64,000 nt of DNA from Circinella minor (lineage: Eukaryota; Mucoromycota; Mucoromycetes; Mucorales; Lichtheimiaceae), in assembly GCA_016758965.1 (NCBI GenBank), contig JAEPRB010000005.1, positions 186,001 through 250,000 of the forward strand, written 5' to 3'. The notes below the pieces were generated by a model. It saw only the letters and a program-made list of their open reading frames with translations. It did not search any database and was not told where the DNA came from. Of this stretch, positions 1 to 12,422 are shown piece by piece. A program made the translations under genes and the position numbers. Position 1 is the first letter of the stretch, and every line of letters starts with the position of its first letter.

Positions 1-608
1 GCAGATCTATTTTGATATTATGACCTGTTGCCTTTATATTTTCAGCCACCGTATCACCCCAGTGGAGTATGGTTCCGGAGCCTCGAAACAAGGTTTCGAA
101 CAATGGCCCCCCCCAGACCTTCACTACGTAATCGGCCTCCGACAAAAGCTTGGAGGTTTTTTGATCGAAAATATAATCATCATAGAGCATAAGCTCCAAT
201 ATTATAACGTAGAGCTTTTTCGTAGTACCATATTTCTCCTTTGTCTTGAACGGGTGCACTAAATTTTTGGGTAGTAAACCTTCCTTATTTGGATTTTTGA
301 GTACTTGGCCACTGAACGAGCCCAGAAGTACCCAAAAACTACCCAAAAGTGCCTGAAAGGAAGGTACCTTTTTTTTTTTTCTTATTAGATTTTTGTTTAT
401 TTTTTGAGTACTATGATGTACCTCATTCAGCTTAATAATAATACCCTATACTCTAGTCAACATGATCAGTTATGAATTTTTATATGATATTGAAATTTTA
501 ATAACAAAAAATAACAAGAATAAGAGTAAAGCTATAAGGCCCAAAAGGACTCAAACATTGACTTCATCTATTTTACTTATACCAGAAAAATTGACTGCTT
601 CACTTTTA
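1..608. other. Gene-free left edge with related inverted motifs
   Basis: No convincing coding region is visible. The stretch holds several copies, in both orientations, of a motif like TTTTTGGGTAGT / AGTACCCAAAAA (about 264-276, 326-350 and 622-640), plus poly-T at 367-380. A segment at about 244-276 is roughly inverted relative to 621-657 (shared cores ACGGGTGC and TAATTTTTGGGTA), suggesting an old inverted-repeat element around the downstream end of the adjacent decayed coding fragment. This is seen by eye only. Confidence 0.4.
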
Positions 609-1392
609 TTACCGAAAATGGAAGTACCCAAAAATTATGGCACCCGTCTTGAACATGTCAAGCTTTTCGAGGTACCTCTTGTAATACCGTCCATTGTCAT
701 TTGATGTATGTTGAATCTTCTGTTGAATTTCTGCATATTTTTGATCGATAGGTGGCGTCGTGACAGTGGGAGGAGGGAACAGATATTTGATTTCTTTTTG
801 TACTTCAACAGAAAATTTGGATAATTGAGAGTTTTTGGAGTTGTCGGACAAGTCAAGTGTCCCATTCATTCCCAGAGCATTGAAGTATCTAGTCTTATTC
901 TATCAACCACAGCAAGTGGCTCTTCCTTCGCGACCAACCCAAGTTGCCACAGACTCTTCCAAACCTTCAACGCGTAAGCTATCACTTTCGTCAAAGCTGT
1001 TGATTTCTACTGTTGTGGCGGGACTTGTTATTGGTTTCCTGCTCTTTCTTTTGCCTGGAGGAGAAGGATTGACGTATTGCTCTTTGGTTTCATTAATAAA
1101 AGTTACTTGATTGAACAGATTCAAACTTGCGTCTCGACGTTCTGCGTCTAGCATTCTGTCCCAAAATCCTTGGGTATCTTTATTATTCAAAACCTATATA
1201 TATAAAATATTGATAAAATACACCACAAGATTACTAAGATGTCTCTCGTGTAAATGTTTTTAATAAATGCACTACTTGGTTGAGAAACTTACACTGAAGC
1301 TATTCTCAATTATCATTTCAGACCAACTAGAGAATAATGTGTTTTGCGGTTTGGTTGAAACTTTTACAGCTTCAATAGCCTCGATTTTTGCA
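609..1392 (-). pseudogene. Decayed coding fragment of unknown function
   Basis: Minus-strand coding-like sequence in at least two exons. The upstream piece (about 1293-1392; ...SSWSEMIIENSFS) ends at a good GTAAGT donor. After a 99-nt intron, the next exon starts at 1193 (VLNNKDTQGFWDRM...). That frame stops at 903-905. Plausible protein sequence then continues in other frames, for example LDTSMLWE and then NGTLDLSDNSKNSQLSKF down to about 650, which implies at least two frameshifts. The upstream side runs into a relic hairpin repeat at 1393-1520 that resembles the MITE at 58.4 kb. I recognise no family. It could be the relic of a transposon-carried gene; base composition is richer in GC than the flanks. 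Confidence is moderate that it was coding and low for any identity. Confidence 0.45.
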
Positions 1393-1520
1393 CACCCCCT
1401 CTTTTTGCAAACCTTTTGGTCACAGATCCCACTTTGATTTTACTATGTTTTCAACCCCACTTTTTGCACACCCCCGGTTTTTGCACTACTTTTGAGTCTG
1501 TGCAAAAAGCGGGGTTCTTT
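1393..1520. repeat. Relic MITE-like hairpin (TTTTTGCAC family)
   Basis: Contains repeated TTTTTGCACACCCCC blocks and an imperfect hairpin: ACCCCACTTTTTGCACA near 1452-1470 pairs with TGTGCAAAAAGCGGGGTT near 1499-1516. The sequence class (CCCCG + TTTTTGCAC termini) matches the well-preserved 101-bp MITE at 58410-58510, so this looks like an older, degenerate relative. Terminal CAGTAAA and TA duplication are not clearly kept. Confidence 0.55.
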
Positions 1521-2252
1521 TATTGCTGTATTTTTGTTTTTGTAAGAATAGTTTCCTTGGATAAAAAAAGATGGTAGACCATTGTTATTGAAGAAGTTTT
1601 TTTTCGAGCCATTCAGTACAATTCCTAAGTTAAAGTAGAGTAATTTGACTGTTAGAATTTTATTCAGCTAAAAAAAAAAAAAAAAAAGCTATTCCTATTT
1701 ACCAAGTGAGCATTATGGTGAACTGAACTCGTTTATTATGTCTTGAAAAATGTTGGTGATTTGGTACTTTTTTTTTTTTTTTTTTTTTTTTTTTGTAGAA
1801 GAAAGTGATTTAATACTGAATAGAATAAAGTTTTGATTTGGGTTATTTGGCTTTAGAGATATAAAGTTTTGTTGAATAAAATATGATAATGAATTAACTT
1901 GAAATAGCTAAAGAAAAAGAAAAATGTTTATACTTAAAAGGAGAAGACAAGAAGTGGTTTTGATATTTTTCGCTGCATGAGCAAACGTCATCGTAGTTTG
2001 AAATAGGCTGACACACTCAAGGCTATGTTTTTTTGCTCACTGGGGCTTCCTGGCCATAAGTGTACACGTTAAAAATAAAATTGATAAAAATAGGAAAAAC
2101 AAGTGATAAACCAGTTTAGTAAAAGCTATAATTTGTACAAGATGTTATAGTGAAGAATGAATAGATAATAAGAAATAAAAAAATAAAAAAATACACATAT
2201 AATAAATGGTAATTAACTACTATTAGAGCAAGTGCAGCGGTGGTGGTGATGT

Positions 2253-2490
2253 TATATTGTCAGTTTTTTTCGCTTATGATATGCGTTATTTTTCGCTTAT
2301 AATACGTATATATTTTTTTTTACTTATAAGGTTCAAGAGATTCACTTGTGAAGATTAGAGATTTACACAAATAATAGGGGGAGTTTTTCGTACCCCAATA
2401 TCTAATACTCTTTGTTTCGTATTTGCTACACCTGCTTTTATGTGATTAACCAAATATCACCTTTTATAAGCGAAAAAAACTGACAATATA
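2253..2490. repeat. Inverted-repeat (MITE-like) element, 238 bp
   Basis: The two ends are perfect 25-bp inverted copies (2253-2277 and 2466-2490; core TTGTCAGTTTTTTTCGCTTA at the left). The interior has no coding potential but repeats the TTTTTCGCTTATAA theme just inside the left end. The outermost bases are TATA on both sides, so a TA target-site duplication is possible but cannot be separated from the repeat itself. The size and ends fit a non-autonomous DNA transposon. Confidence 0.6.
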
Positions 2491-4761
2491 AACGAACAAA
2501 ATCACATTTATAAACGAAAAAATTGAGAGTTGCGTCCGGAAATGAATGCAAAATCCTGTATTTCCGCCAGTACCACCAGCAATATCACGATGAAAATCCT
2601 GGGCAAGCACTACCGACATGGATCAGTCCTCCTCCTCCTGAGCTCACTAGGTAAGAAACCTAACCCGCTACTGCTTCCCAAGTATACTCACCCATTGATC
2701 AATAATAATAATAATATTAAAAAAAAAACCAACTTTCCCTCCCTCTCCCCAATAAGAACGCACCTGCCAATAGCAAACCTGTAACATATATTTCTTCTGA
2801 ACCTACCCAATCCCTCACCAGTACCTTCTTCTTTCTTTCTCTGTCTTTTTCCCTGCCATCCCAACAGAGTTTTTATTTTTTCTTCTATACGTGTATGAGT
2901 TGTCTCAAACAAATATGCCAAACCTGGGGCTGTGTTTAACAGGAGACTTTAAATAAAATAACGTATTTCCGCCAGTTTCCGACTGTGGAAACATGGAAAG
3001 TCAGAAACTGCCAAGATTACCATGTGTATATGTTTTAAAAAAAACCCCCCATTTGTTTACTTTCTGATTCCCTATTAGAATAGCTAGTAAATTTGACTTT
3101 CATGTATTGTTCTCTTTTTTGGTGTGTACATCCCTGTAATGTTATGGGTAATATAAAAATAGAATAGACCAAACGAAAATTAAGAGTACTTTATATCAAA
3201 TCAATTGTTCTTTATGTTATTTAATAAACTGCTTATATTTATACTAATATTTAATTTAAGAAATCCTTGGAAAGATATATATATTGTTCTGCCTTCTTTA
3301 TTATCTTATTCTTGGCTGTGGTATAAAGTTGAATGATGTCAAAACATTTTTGAGCAATAGAACAAAGGGATTGTAAGACAATACTTCGACGTCACATGAC
3401 CTCACAAGCAATCCAAGAAATCTAAACTCAATGGTTGGTCTGAAATTTACCAGGGCAACGTAGACCTTTCTAATAAACCACCTGTAATGTGAACTTTGTC
3501 AAAAATGTGTAGTCAACGGAGGAAGTTCTTAACAATGATAGGTTACAAGAATTGGATTATTCTGCTTATTGACTATTACTCAATCTGTGTAATCATAAAA
3601 CTGAATTTTCTTTGCCTTGAAACTACAAGTGTAACCCTCTATCGTATTTCTCCCTCTGAAGTTTAATGTAAAACATTTGAATACAATCAGTACTATTCGC
3701 AAGATTACGACCACTAAGGCATCGTAGGCTGGAGATGCTGCAGTGCCTAATACTCTCGGAGCTCAGTAGACAAGCCAAATATTGCAGAACTTGCTCTGAC
3801 CGGAGATTCTAGCTACCGGAAGTGTTGCTTGGGTATTAGTGACATTGTGGCATCTGATATATAACTATGGTTTTTTCTTTTCACTTGGTGGTACAAAGCT
3901 AGTAGTTGCTGCCTATTGGCAGTTGGCAGCGAAGTCCCTAGAATGGTTGCCAATTGGGCTAGCTTTGTCATCGACTCTTGTTTCTGATCCTTTTAGTGCA
4001 CCGTCATAAACTAAGCACCCTTTCACAAAGGTGTGCAGGGAAACCCTTCATTTTCAAACTGATGCAGCATCAAAAGTCAACCCTCGTATTTTTTTTTTTT
4101 AACTTTTCCAAGTCATATGAGCAAGTTAGTAGCTTTTCAACAATATCAATTTATTTCATATATTTGAAACCGCAAGTACAAAACGTGTCACCGATAAGAA
4201 AACGCTTTTAAAATGCTCAAATCTGGTATGAAATAGTTAAAATCTAGTCAAACTGGTTTACAATCAACAATGTTTTGATGTAGTCCATTTTAGCATGACA
4301 AAAATGTAATAAAACATTCATTTATTTCATATCTTGGTAAAATTTTAGTATACATTAATTTTATAAATTGATAGTTAAAGACGTTCATTGAGCTTATTAA
4401 GTCTTTAGGAGTATTATTTGTTACTAGGATTTACTTCTATATATTTTCTTGTTATTATCAAATACCAATAAGATATGACCTATATCTTTTTACATAATAT
4501 ATTTATAGAATTCTTTTATTGTTTTATCACTCTCCTCATTTTTCTACTCTACTACTCCCTATCTAAATATACTAAAATTTGTGTAATTAATAAGATATAA
4601 TGTGGCGATAGAAAAAGAAAAGGCACAGACCCTACTACTACTGTTGTTTCCTAGTTAACCTCCCTCATCAGAGTTATTAAAATAACATGTTGTTGCACCC
4701 ACATATGTCCATTATTATTTAATTATTAACAAATAGAGGGATTATATTACATATTATATGT

Positions 4762-4928
4762 AATTATTTTTTCATTTTGCATCCGCTGTACGTAATTTTA
4801 TGTTTGCGCTTGATTATTTTCAACTTTGCAGAAAATTCCTTGTATATTTAGTACTATAAACAGCGCAAAATTGAAAATAATCAAACGCAAACATAAAATT
4901 ACAGCGGATGCAAAGTGAAAAAATAATT
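4762..4928. repeat. Foldback element, near-complete palindrome
   Basis: Two arms of about 65 nt (4762-4829 and 4863-4928) are near-perfect reverse complements, separated by only about 33 nt. Shared blocks include GCATCCGCTGT / ACAGCGGATGC, TAATTTTATGTTTGCG and TGATTATTTTCAA. Such a structure would form a long hairpin in single strands. It has no coding potential. It could be a foldback MITE or an inverted-duplication scar. Confidence 0.65.
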
Positions 4929-7900
4929 CGACCGCGAATCATTAGGAAAAAAAAACAATATATTATTATATAAAGAGCATTATTTGGTATAATAATAAAT
5001 ATACTTCTTTATCTTCTCATTTTATTATTTACTTGTTGCTAAATATTAAATGTTTTCTAAATCATAAAACTTTAATAAAAAAAAAAAATTAAGTGAAAAT
5101 AATTATAATACATACCAAAAAAGAACGTGCGTAATTAGTTACAAAAGTATTTTTGGGTAAGTACGTAATAAGATTTTTAGTTAAGTTACTAGTAAGTAAA
5201 AAAAAAAAAAGGACCCTGCATAATATAAAGTTTCAACATATTTATAAATATACGCACAAGCAAAAAATTATTCTACTTTATTATATAAAGCTAAAGACAT
5301 AACTTTGGGTCAGATTAAAAGAAAAAAAAGTTTTTTTTTTTTTTTACCTTTTTATGATCAAACGTCCGTTCATAACACATTGTAAAAAAAAGAGAGAACC
5401 CTGATTAATGCAAATAACACATGTACACTAATAAGTATATCCTATTTTCTCCTTTTTTCTCACTTTCATCCTAATTCATCTCCCCCTTCATTTAATAATA
5501 ATATCGATCAAACTTTCGTTAGAAAAATAAAAAAGGAGAGGGTTATGTTTTGTTTTACATGTATTTACATATTATATATTCATACATATCATACGTACGT
5601 ATCTCAAAAAAAAAAAAAGATTTACTGTTATTACTATAAAGATTTTATATTTAGGTACGTAATTCTATTTCATTCATAAGATATTAATTAAAATAAAATA
5701 GATGTGATGATCGTATTACACATTTATTATATTTATAGAGTAAAACCGCATAAATAACTTTAATCAATTAATTCGATCATCCAAACATGTTTAGTCAATT
5801 CATGCCTTGAAACCTGTTTTTTTTTTTTTTTGACACGTAAAATAAAATAAAATCGATCAAACAAAGTATGTATGTACTTAAAAATTATTATAAATCGAAA
5901 AAGAATAAGAATAAAACATAAGATTCTTGGAGTATATATAAAGAAAACTTTGATATTTATTTAAAGTATACATCTATATAATATATGTTTGAGTGTGGTG
6001 AATTCATAATAGTATATATCTCCCCTGTGTATTAATAAATGCTTTAAAATGATAAAGGGAGAAGGAGGGAAGGGGGAGGGGGACAGGATAAATAATTGAA
6101 ACAAGCGCACGATCCTCTTTTTTTTTTTTTATTATTATTTGGTTCACTATATCATATAAAGGAAAAAAAAAAAAGGTGGTAAAATGCAAGGATTTTCTTT
6201 TATTCTATTACGTAGGAGAATATTATTAAAAAAAAGAGGATGTGTTATATAACAATAGAATTAAAGGAGTGGGGGGAACATGGGAGAGGAAAAAGATAAA
6301 TTATTATAGAAACGATAAAGTCGTGACTTATGTTATATACACACAAAACTTAATGAGTGAATTCAATAGAGAAAGTATTTAAGGGAGGAAGAAGAAGAAG
6401 AGGAGAAGAAGTGTGGAAGAGGAGAAAATAAACTCCTCAATTGTTTTCAGAATTAGATCTGCAACAAAACGATATAAATTAAAGTAGGTGGGATAGTTGT
6501 TATTATCTTAATGTGTGCTATGTGCCAATTAAAGCAATAAAAAAGAAGAAGAACATTGCAGATCATAATGTGCGCGGTTATTTACTTTAGGAGGTTAAGT
6601 TGGAAATAACAAAGAGGAAAAAGAAACATGGTTTTTTATTTGATCATTGGGGGGGGGGAGGAGAGGGGGAGGAGGAAAAGGGAGAGAGAAATGAGGCACA
6701 CACATAAAAACATTTTAAAATGGGTGTTAGCCCGCGCACAACAAACGGGAGTTGAAGTTCCAAAAAAGATCAGCAATTGTGCAACTACTAACCATGCGTT
6801 ATGTACGTGCGGACGCTTTGTGTTACCCCAAAAATGAAAATCGGGAAATGTAGTTCGTCACTTTTTTTTTTTTTGTCTTTTCCAAAATAAAATGTGTATT
6901 ATATGTTAAAGGAGATTTTGGGGGGGGGGAAGAAAAGAAGAAGAAATTTGACTATTTTACTATATAATAATTCACCTTATAAAAATTAAGGTGGCAATAA
7001 AATAATATATATCCTCAAATGTGGTTTAATAGATTTTATTTAAACACGCGGTTAATACATTTTGTTTAAAAAACATATAACAAACACCCGCGCGCGCGCG
7101 CACGACCTCCTTTTTATAATAATTATTTTTCACAGACATACGTAAAATAACAATATGTACAATATGTATGATATAATACATATAGAATCTATTATATACC
7201 CCCTCTTCCTTATTTTTGTTCACTCTCCTAAATATTTATGTAACATATTAAAATAAACTTTTTAAACTACAAAATGTCTGACCTCTAGTTTGTTCCCTCA
7301 TTGTTATTATTATTCTGTTATTCCCTTAAAATTCATTACAATAATAATATTATAATGTTTCTCCTTTTACTTTTCTTTTTCTTCTTCTTTAGTGCTTATG
7401 TATGTAGTGTATATAGATATATATATATATATATATATCTCCTTCTCCCCCGGAAAAGTTCCGACCAAAACGAGTATTGTTATACAAGATTGATCAAAGT
7501 AGAAACGATTGACAAGTAAAGACACACGCATGCTTTTTTGATCGGCAGTTGTACAATATCGGTGAGAGAACAGACAATTGAATTCATTATGTCGTTCTTT
7601 ACTAGAAACGGTTTAAAATTTTAGTGTAGGACAAAAAAAAAAGAGTTTAGAAAGTGCGAAAAAAAAAAAAAAAAAAGACAACAAAAGATTATTATTATTA
7701 TTATTATTATTATTTTTATAGCAGATCGATTTTTTTTTCCCTTATAATAATAATAATGAATGATGAATGATATTAGTAATAATAATAGGTGATACATGTT
7801 ATGCATATATAAAGTTTTAGCGTAGTCTAAAAGAGGAGTTATTATTCTTTTAAGTTTCATCATAAAATGATACTTGAAATGATATTCAAGGCACACACGA

Positions 7901-8853
7901 TAAAAAAAAGGGATCAACAAAAAAAACATCCTTTTTTAATCATATTCATCAATTATTTATTTTATTTTTTTCGAAAGAAGATTTGTATTTTCAATAATAA
8001 TGTTGTTGTCTTTATCAAAATAGGAGTGACTATTTTTTTTTGATAAATATTTTCATATTCTATATTCATGTACCCTTAAGGACAAAAAAAAAGGATATCC
8101 TATGTACAAAACGTTAGGGAAAAGTAATAAGAAGATCTGCTGCCATTAAATTTAATAAACACACTTTACACATTTAACAACTGGCGTATTATTTATTATT
8201 ATTATTATTATTATCATGTACCTCTTCTTTCCCCTCATTGTAATAACTCCTTCGTTATCCCTTTCTTAAATCCTCTTTTTCCCTCCTCCCCCCCACACCT
8301 CCCCGAATTAAGCACATTAACCCCCTTACTGCACACATCTTTTTTTTTTTTATATATTATCTATTCAATGCAATTACTTTTTAAAAAAAAATAACTTTAT
8401 AATTCCTCAAAAACACATATCCCTTTAACATATAATATTTTATAATGAAAATAATAATTATAATTATAATTCTTTTTATTATAAATGATGGATGGGGCGA
8501 TAAATGAATATGAATGATTTTTTTTTGTGTGTGTGTGGGGGGAGGATTAGAAATAAAGGGTTCAAATGCATGCTTTTAACCAGATTCAGACCACACTTTT
8601 TTTTTTTTTTTGGTCGCTTCCTTCCGTTAAGAAAAAAAAAATTGATGAACATACTTTTTTTAACTTGATTACATGCCTAAAAGAAAAATAAAGATCTGTT
8701 GTGTGTCTGCGTGGATAAATGTGTGTAATGATCCTTTCAAATAATAATTTTTTTTTTTTGGGGGGGGGAAAGGGAAGAAAGGGGTTTTTATTGATTGTAT
8801 ATATGTGAGAGAAGAGGGGGGGGAGGTTGAAACAAAATTATAAGGAGGAAGTG

Positions 8854-8890
<37 letters not shown>

Positions 8891-9447
8891 GCGTGTGTGC
8901 TACAGATGTACATACACACATTATATCCAACTATAGAGAGGATAAACATAGGGGTTGTGCACGTACCTTTCTACGCTTGTTTATCGTGTAATTCTTATGC
9001 TGCTGCACAAGTGGCTGTCTGATCTGCCTTTATTTTTTTTTATTTTTTATTTTTTTGGTCCTGTCTATATAAATAAGCTGATCAATTGACATTTTTTTCT
9101 TTTTTTTTTTTTTGTTTGTTCTTTACCAGATTTTTTCTTTACTTCTTTTTTTTTTTTATTACTTCTTTGTGTGTTTTATCTAAACTTCATTTATATATAT
9201 AAAAGAAGCCTTGTTACATATTTTTATATAATTTCTTTTTTTTTTTTTTTTTTTGCACGAACCAAAATCAAAAAAAAAAAAAAAATTAACGTTATAAACA
9301 AAAAAAAAAAAATCCACGTTTACACAAAGTACAACAAACAAATAAAAAAAAAAAAAAAAGTCGTCAGTAACGAACAATAAACAGTACATAATATACGGAT
9401 TATATCAACTTCATTTGGACATTTTAAAATACTATTAATTTATCACT

Positions 9448-10709
9448 ATGGAAATTCTCGAACTTGTACATCAAGAACATGCTCCAACTGAAGAACGACC
9501 TTTTGCTTGTTCAGTTCTTAATTGCAATAAAACATTTGGTAAATAAAATAATATAATTAAAAAAAAAAAACAACAACAATAACAATAACAATAACAATTA
9601 ATAATAAATAAATAGGTCGACGTTCAGATCTTGTACGCCATTCTCGAATTCATACAAACGAACGGTAAATATAAATAATATTTATATATAAACAATAAAA
9701 AAAAAACAAGTTTTTATTTTTTATTTTCATTATTGTTTACAAGATGTATACTTACTTTTTTATTATTATTTCGTTCTGTTAAATAGACCATTTAAATGCC
9801 GAGAACCCGACTGCGGCAAAAGCTTTATTCAGGTAACATATAATATTATTTTGGGAAAAGTGTAGCGCAGATCCTTACCATGCTTGTCAACCTTTTTTAG
9901 CGTTCCGCCCTAACTGTACATATGCGCACACATTCAGGTGAAAGACCGCATGTCTGTGAATATCCTGCCTGTAACAAGAGTTTTAGCGACAGTAGTTCTC
10001 TTGCAAGACACAGGTAAATAATTTTTTTTAAAAAAAAAATGATCAGCATAAAAATTTCCAAAATTGAATTTGACATATTTTTTTTTCTACTTCTTATTAA
10101 CGTGCAATTATTATTATTATTATTATTTATAGACGTACACATACTGGCAAACGACCTTATAGATGCCCATTTGATGATTGTACTAAAAGTTTTGTTAAAA
10201 AAACAATGTTGACAAAACATATGAAACATGACCATGCTACGAATGGAAAACGACCTCAAGTTCAATGGCGTCCATTTATTGAAGAACGTCGAATGGTTCA
10301 ACAACAACGTGAACATCATCATCATCAAATGCAACAAGTACAAGTACAGCAACAACAAATACAAATACAACAACAACAACAACAAATGCAACAGCAACAG
10401 CAACAACCGTGCACGTGTGCAGAATGTTGGCAACAACAATCACCTCCACCATTGATGGCAACTGCTGAAAGTCCTTGTTCTTCTTCAGATGAATATCAAC
10501 CTACATCTTTTCCATCATCACCTTCCAGTGGTTCTTGGTCTCAATGCCCTCCATTGTTACCAATGCCATATCGAAGATCTTCTAGTTTCTCTTCAACCTA
10601 TAGTCAAGATGCTACCGTATTGCCTAGTTTATCAACATTTATGTACTATCATGATACCAATGATAAAGATTATAGACGAGATAGTGGCATTTCATTATTT
10701 CCAGCATAA
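9448..10709 (+). CDS. C2H2 zinc-finger transcription factor, four fingers
   Basis: Spliced gene with exons 9448-9538, 9616-9664, 9787-9832, 9901-10013 and 10133-10709 (291 aa). All junctions are GT..AG and keep the frame. Four consecutive C2H2 fingers of the C-x4-C type lie at residues 21-43, 51-73, 81-103 and 111-134, joined by TGEKP-like linkers (TNERPF, SGERPH, TGKRPY). The tail after residue 140 is rich in Gln and His (poly-Q from CAA/CAG runs) and then in Ser and Pro, as in activation or low-complexity regions. The introns interrupt the fingers. The protein is expected to be a nuclear sequence-specific DNA-binding regulator; its target genes cannot be told from sequence. Start ATG 9448 begins [11 protein letters not shown] large minus-strand open frame over the CAA repeat is a shadow. 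Confidence 0.88.
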
Positions 10710-12422
10710 ATAACAAATTCTCGACATATTTCAAAAGAAAAAAAAAACGCGTGCGTTTTTTTTTTAAAAAAAATATTCTTTTTTTTTTTTTATTCATATA
10801 TCAGTCAACAACAAAAAAAAAACCCGTAACCATAACAACCCAACATTTTCACCATTAACAACAACAAATTCATCTTCACTCTCATTATTATTGTCACTCT
10901 TTATCAATGTTATTACAAACATATTTTACCCAGTGAAAAAAAAAAAAAGAAACCTTATAATTACATATACATACACCCCAACACTATATCATTCCACCCT
11001 TCAATAACGAGAAAAAAAAATTCTTATTATAATTCGATTCATTTGATTTTTTTTTTATTATACCGTTTTTCTCCTCTATTCTCCTTCCTCCTGATTTTTC
11101 CTTAAGACTTTCTTTCATTTTATTTCAACGACATTCCTCCAATTTTCTCCTGTTTGATAACTCCATCCTTCTTCATCTTTATCATTATTATACAAGGAAG
11201 AGCCAAAAAAAAAAAAAAAACAGATGTTTCTTATCCCTTTCTTTCCATTCTCTTTTATATCTTCCGTTACTCATCATACAACATTATTCCTTTCTTAACC
11301 TTCACAAAAGCTGCTTGCGGTGATGCAATGTATTTTTTTTTTCTTTTTTGATTTTCCCTTTTTTTTTTTGTTCTTTACTTCTTTATTCTGTTTTTCTTAT
11401 GGGCTTTTTTTTTTCATTTTAATGCACACATCTTCTTTTTTTTTTTCTTATGAAACAAACTATCATTCTATCACTCTTTATATATACATTTTTCTTTCTT
11501 TCTATGCTCCATTTATTATTAGTATTTTCATTTCATACCCTAAACCTTTTTTTTATACACTCTCTATTCTAATCGCAAATATTACTTTTTTCTTGTCACC
11601 TCACCGCCCCTCAATTATGTCGTTTTTCTCCTACCACCCGCACATGTAAATATATTTATTATATACCGTCGTCTTTCATGACAAAACAAAACAAAAAATA
11701 CTTTACAAAAATCCCATTAAAATATTCTTCCCCCCCCCACCTCCCTTCCTCTTATTTCTATTATATACAAACCTACATCACATATTATTCACACATCCAT
11801 TCAATTTCTCTATTATTATTTTTTATCTATATATATATATAGATAAAAAAACCACAGAAATATAATAGTAATGCATATAATAATCATATTATTTCTTTTC
11901 TTTTCTTTTCTATTATTATTTATTTATTTATTCATTATAATTTTTATAAAAAATAAAAAATTAGCAAAAATGATACACAATAATTTGTTAAATGGGGGTG
12001 GTTTTTTTTTTTTTTTTTTTTGATGAATTGATTAAAATAAATAACGTTTATTGTATTATCTTTTATGCAATGTGTATATGTTGATACGTTTGTGGGGGAG
12101 GGAGGAGAAAAAATTTAGTTTTTTTTTTTTTTTTGCATAAGGTACAAGATGGTTTGGGCGTTCCAATAAGATGGTACGTGCTTTCACTAATAATACTAAT
12201 AGGTCATTTCTGCAGGGATTTAACAATCGTTTTGGAAATAATAAAAAAACAATTGAAGGGGAGAGGGAGAGAATAATGAAGGAGATATATAATGTAAAAT
12301 GAACAAGTTATTAATTTTAATCTTTTTTTGAGGGGAGAGGGGAGAGAAACAAAAGAAGAAAGGAGTGAAGTTAAAAATAATGATACGTACGTACGTACGC
12401 ACTGTCATTATTATTATTATTA
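10710..12422. other. Gene-free convergent intergenic stretch
   Basis: Lies between the convergent zinc-finger and coiled-coil genes. It is pyrimidine-rich on the plus strand, with many T runs (T20 at 12002-12021), a perfect TATCTATATATATATAGATA palindrome near 11825-11846, and GTAC repeats near 12384-12398. Open frames here are low-complexity Phe/Ser artefacts. Confidence 0.5.

Larger units (their letters stand above)
1521..9447. other. Long gene-free AT-rich stretch
   Basis: About 7.9 kb in which I see no supported gene. It holds long homopolymers (T27 at 1768-1794, A35 at 8854-8888 and many A/T runs of 10-20), a (CG)n patch near 7089-7101, an ATATAT run near 7419-7438 and ATT/TTA trinucleotide repeats near 7689-7713. 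Two inverted-repeat elements are listed separately (2253-2490 and 4762-4928). A more GC-rich patch at about 2525-2650 can be read as the C-terminal part of a protein ending ...ISPPPPELTR, but without upstream support I leave it uncalled. Confidence 0.5.

Noticed and set aside
2525..2650. GC-richer patch that could be the C-terminus of a protein (ISPPPPELTR)
   Set aside because: No upstream exon could be joined and the frame is short; kept only as a note in the stretch description.
9171..9389. Overlapping frames on both strands just before the zinc-finger gene
   Set aside because: Both are translations of alternating poly-A and poly-T runs; composition is Lys or Phe only.
9897..10439. 180-residue minus-strand open frame
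   Set aside because: It is antisense to the CAA/CAG-rich part of the zinc-finger gene; the Leu-rich translation is the shadow of poly-Gln codons.
11320..11649. 109-residue Phe-rich plus-strand frame
   Set aside because: Low-complexity translation of a pyrimidine-rich intergenic tract with no splice context or motif.
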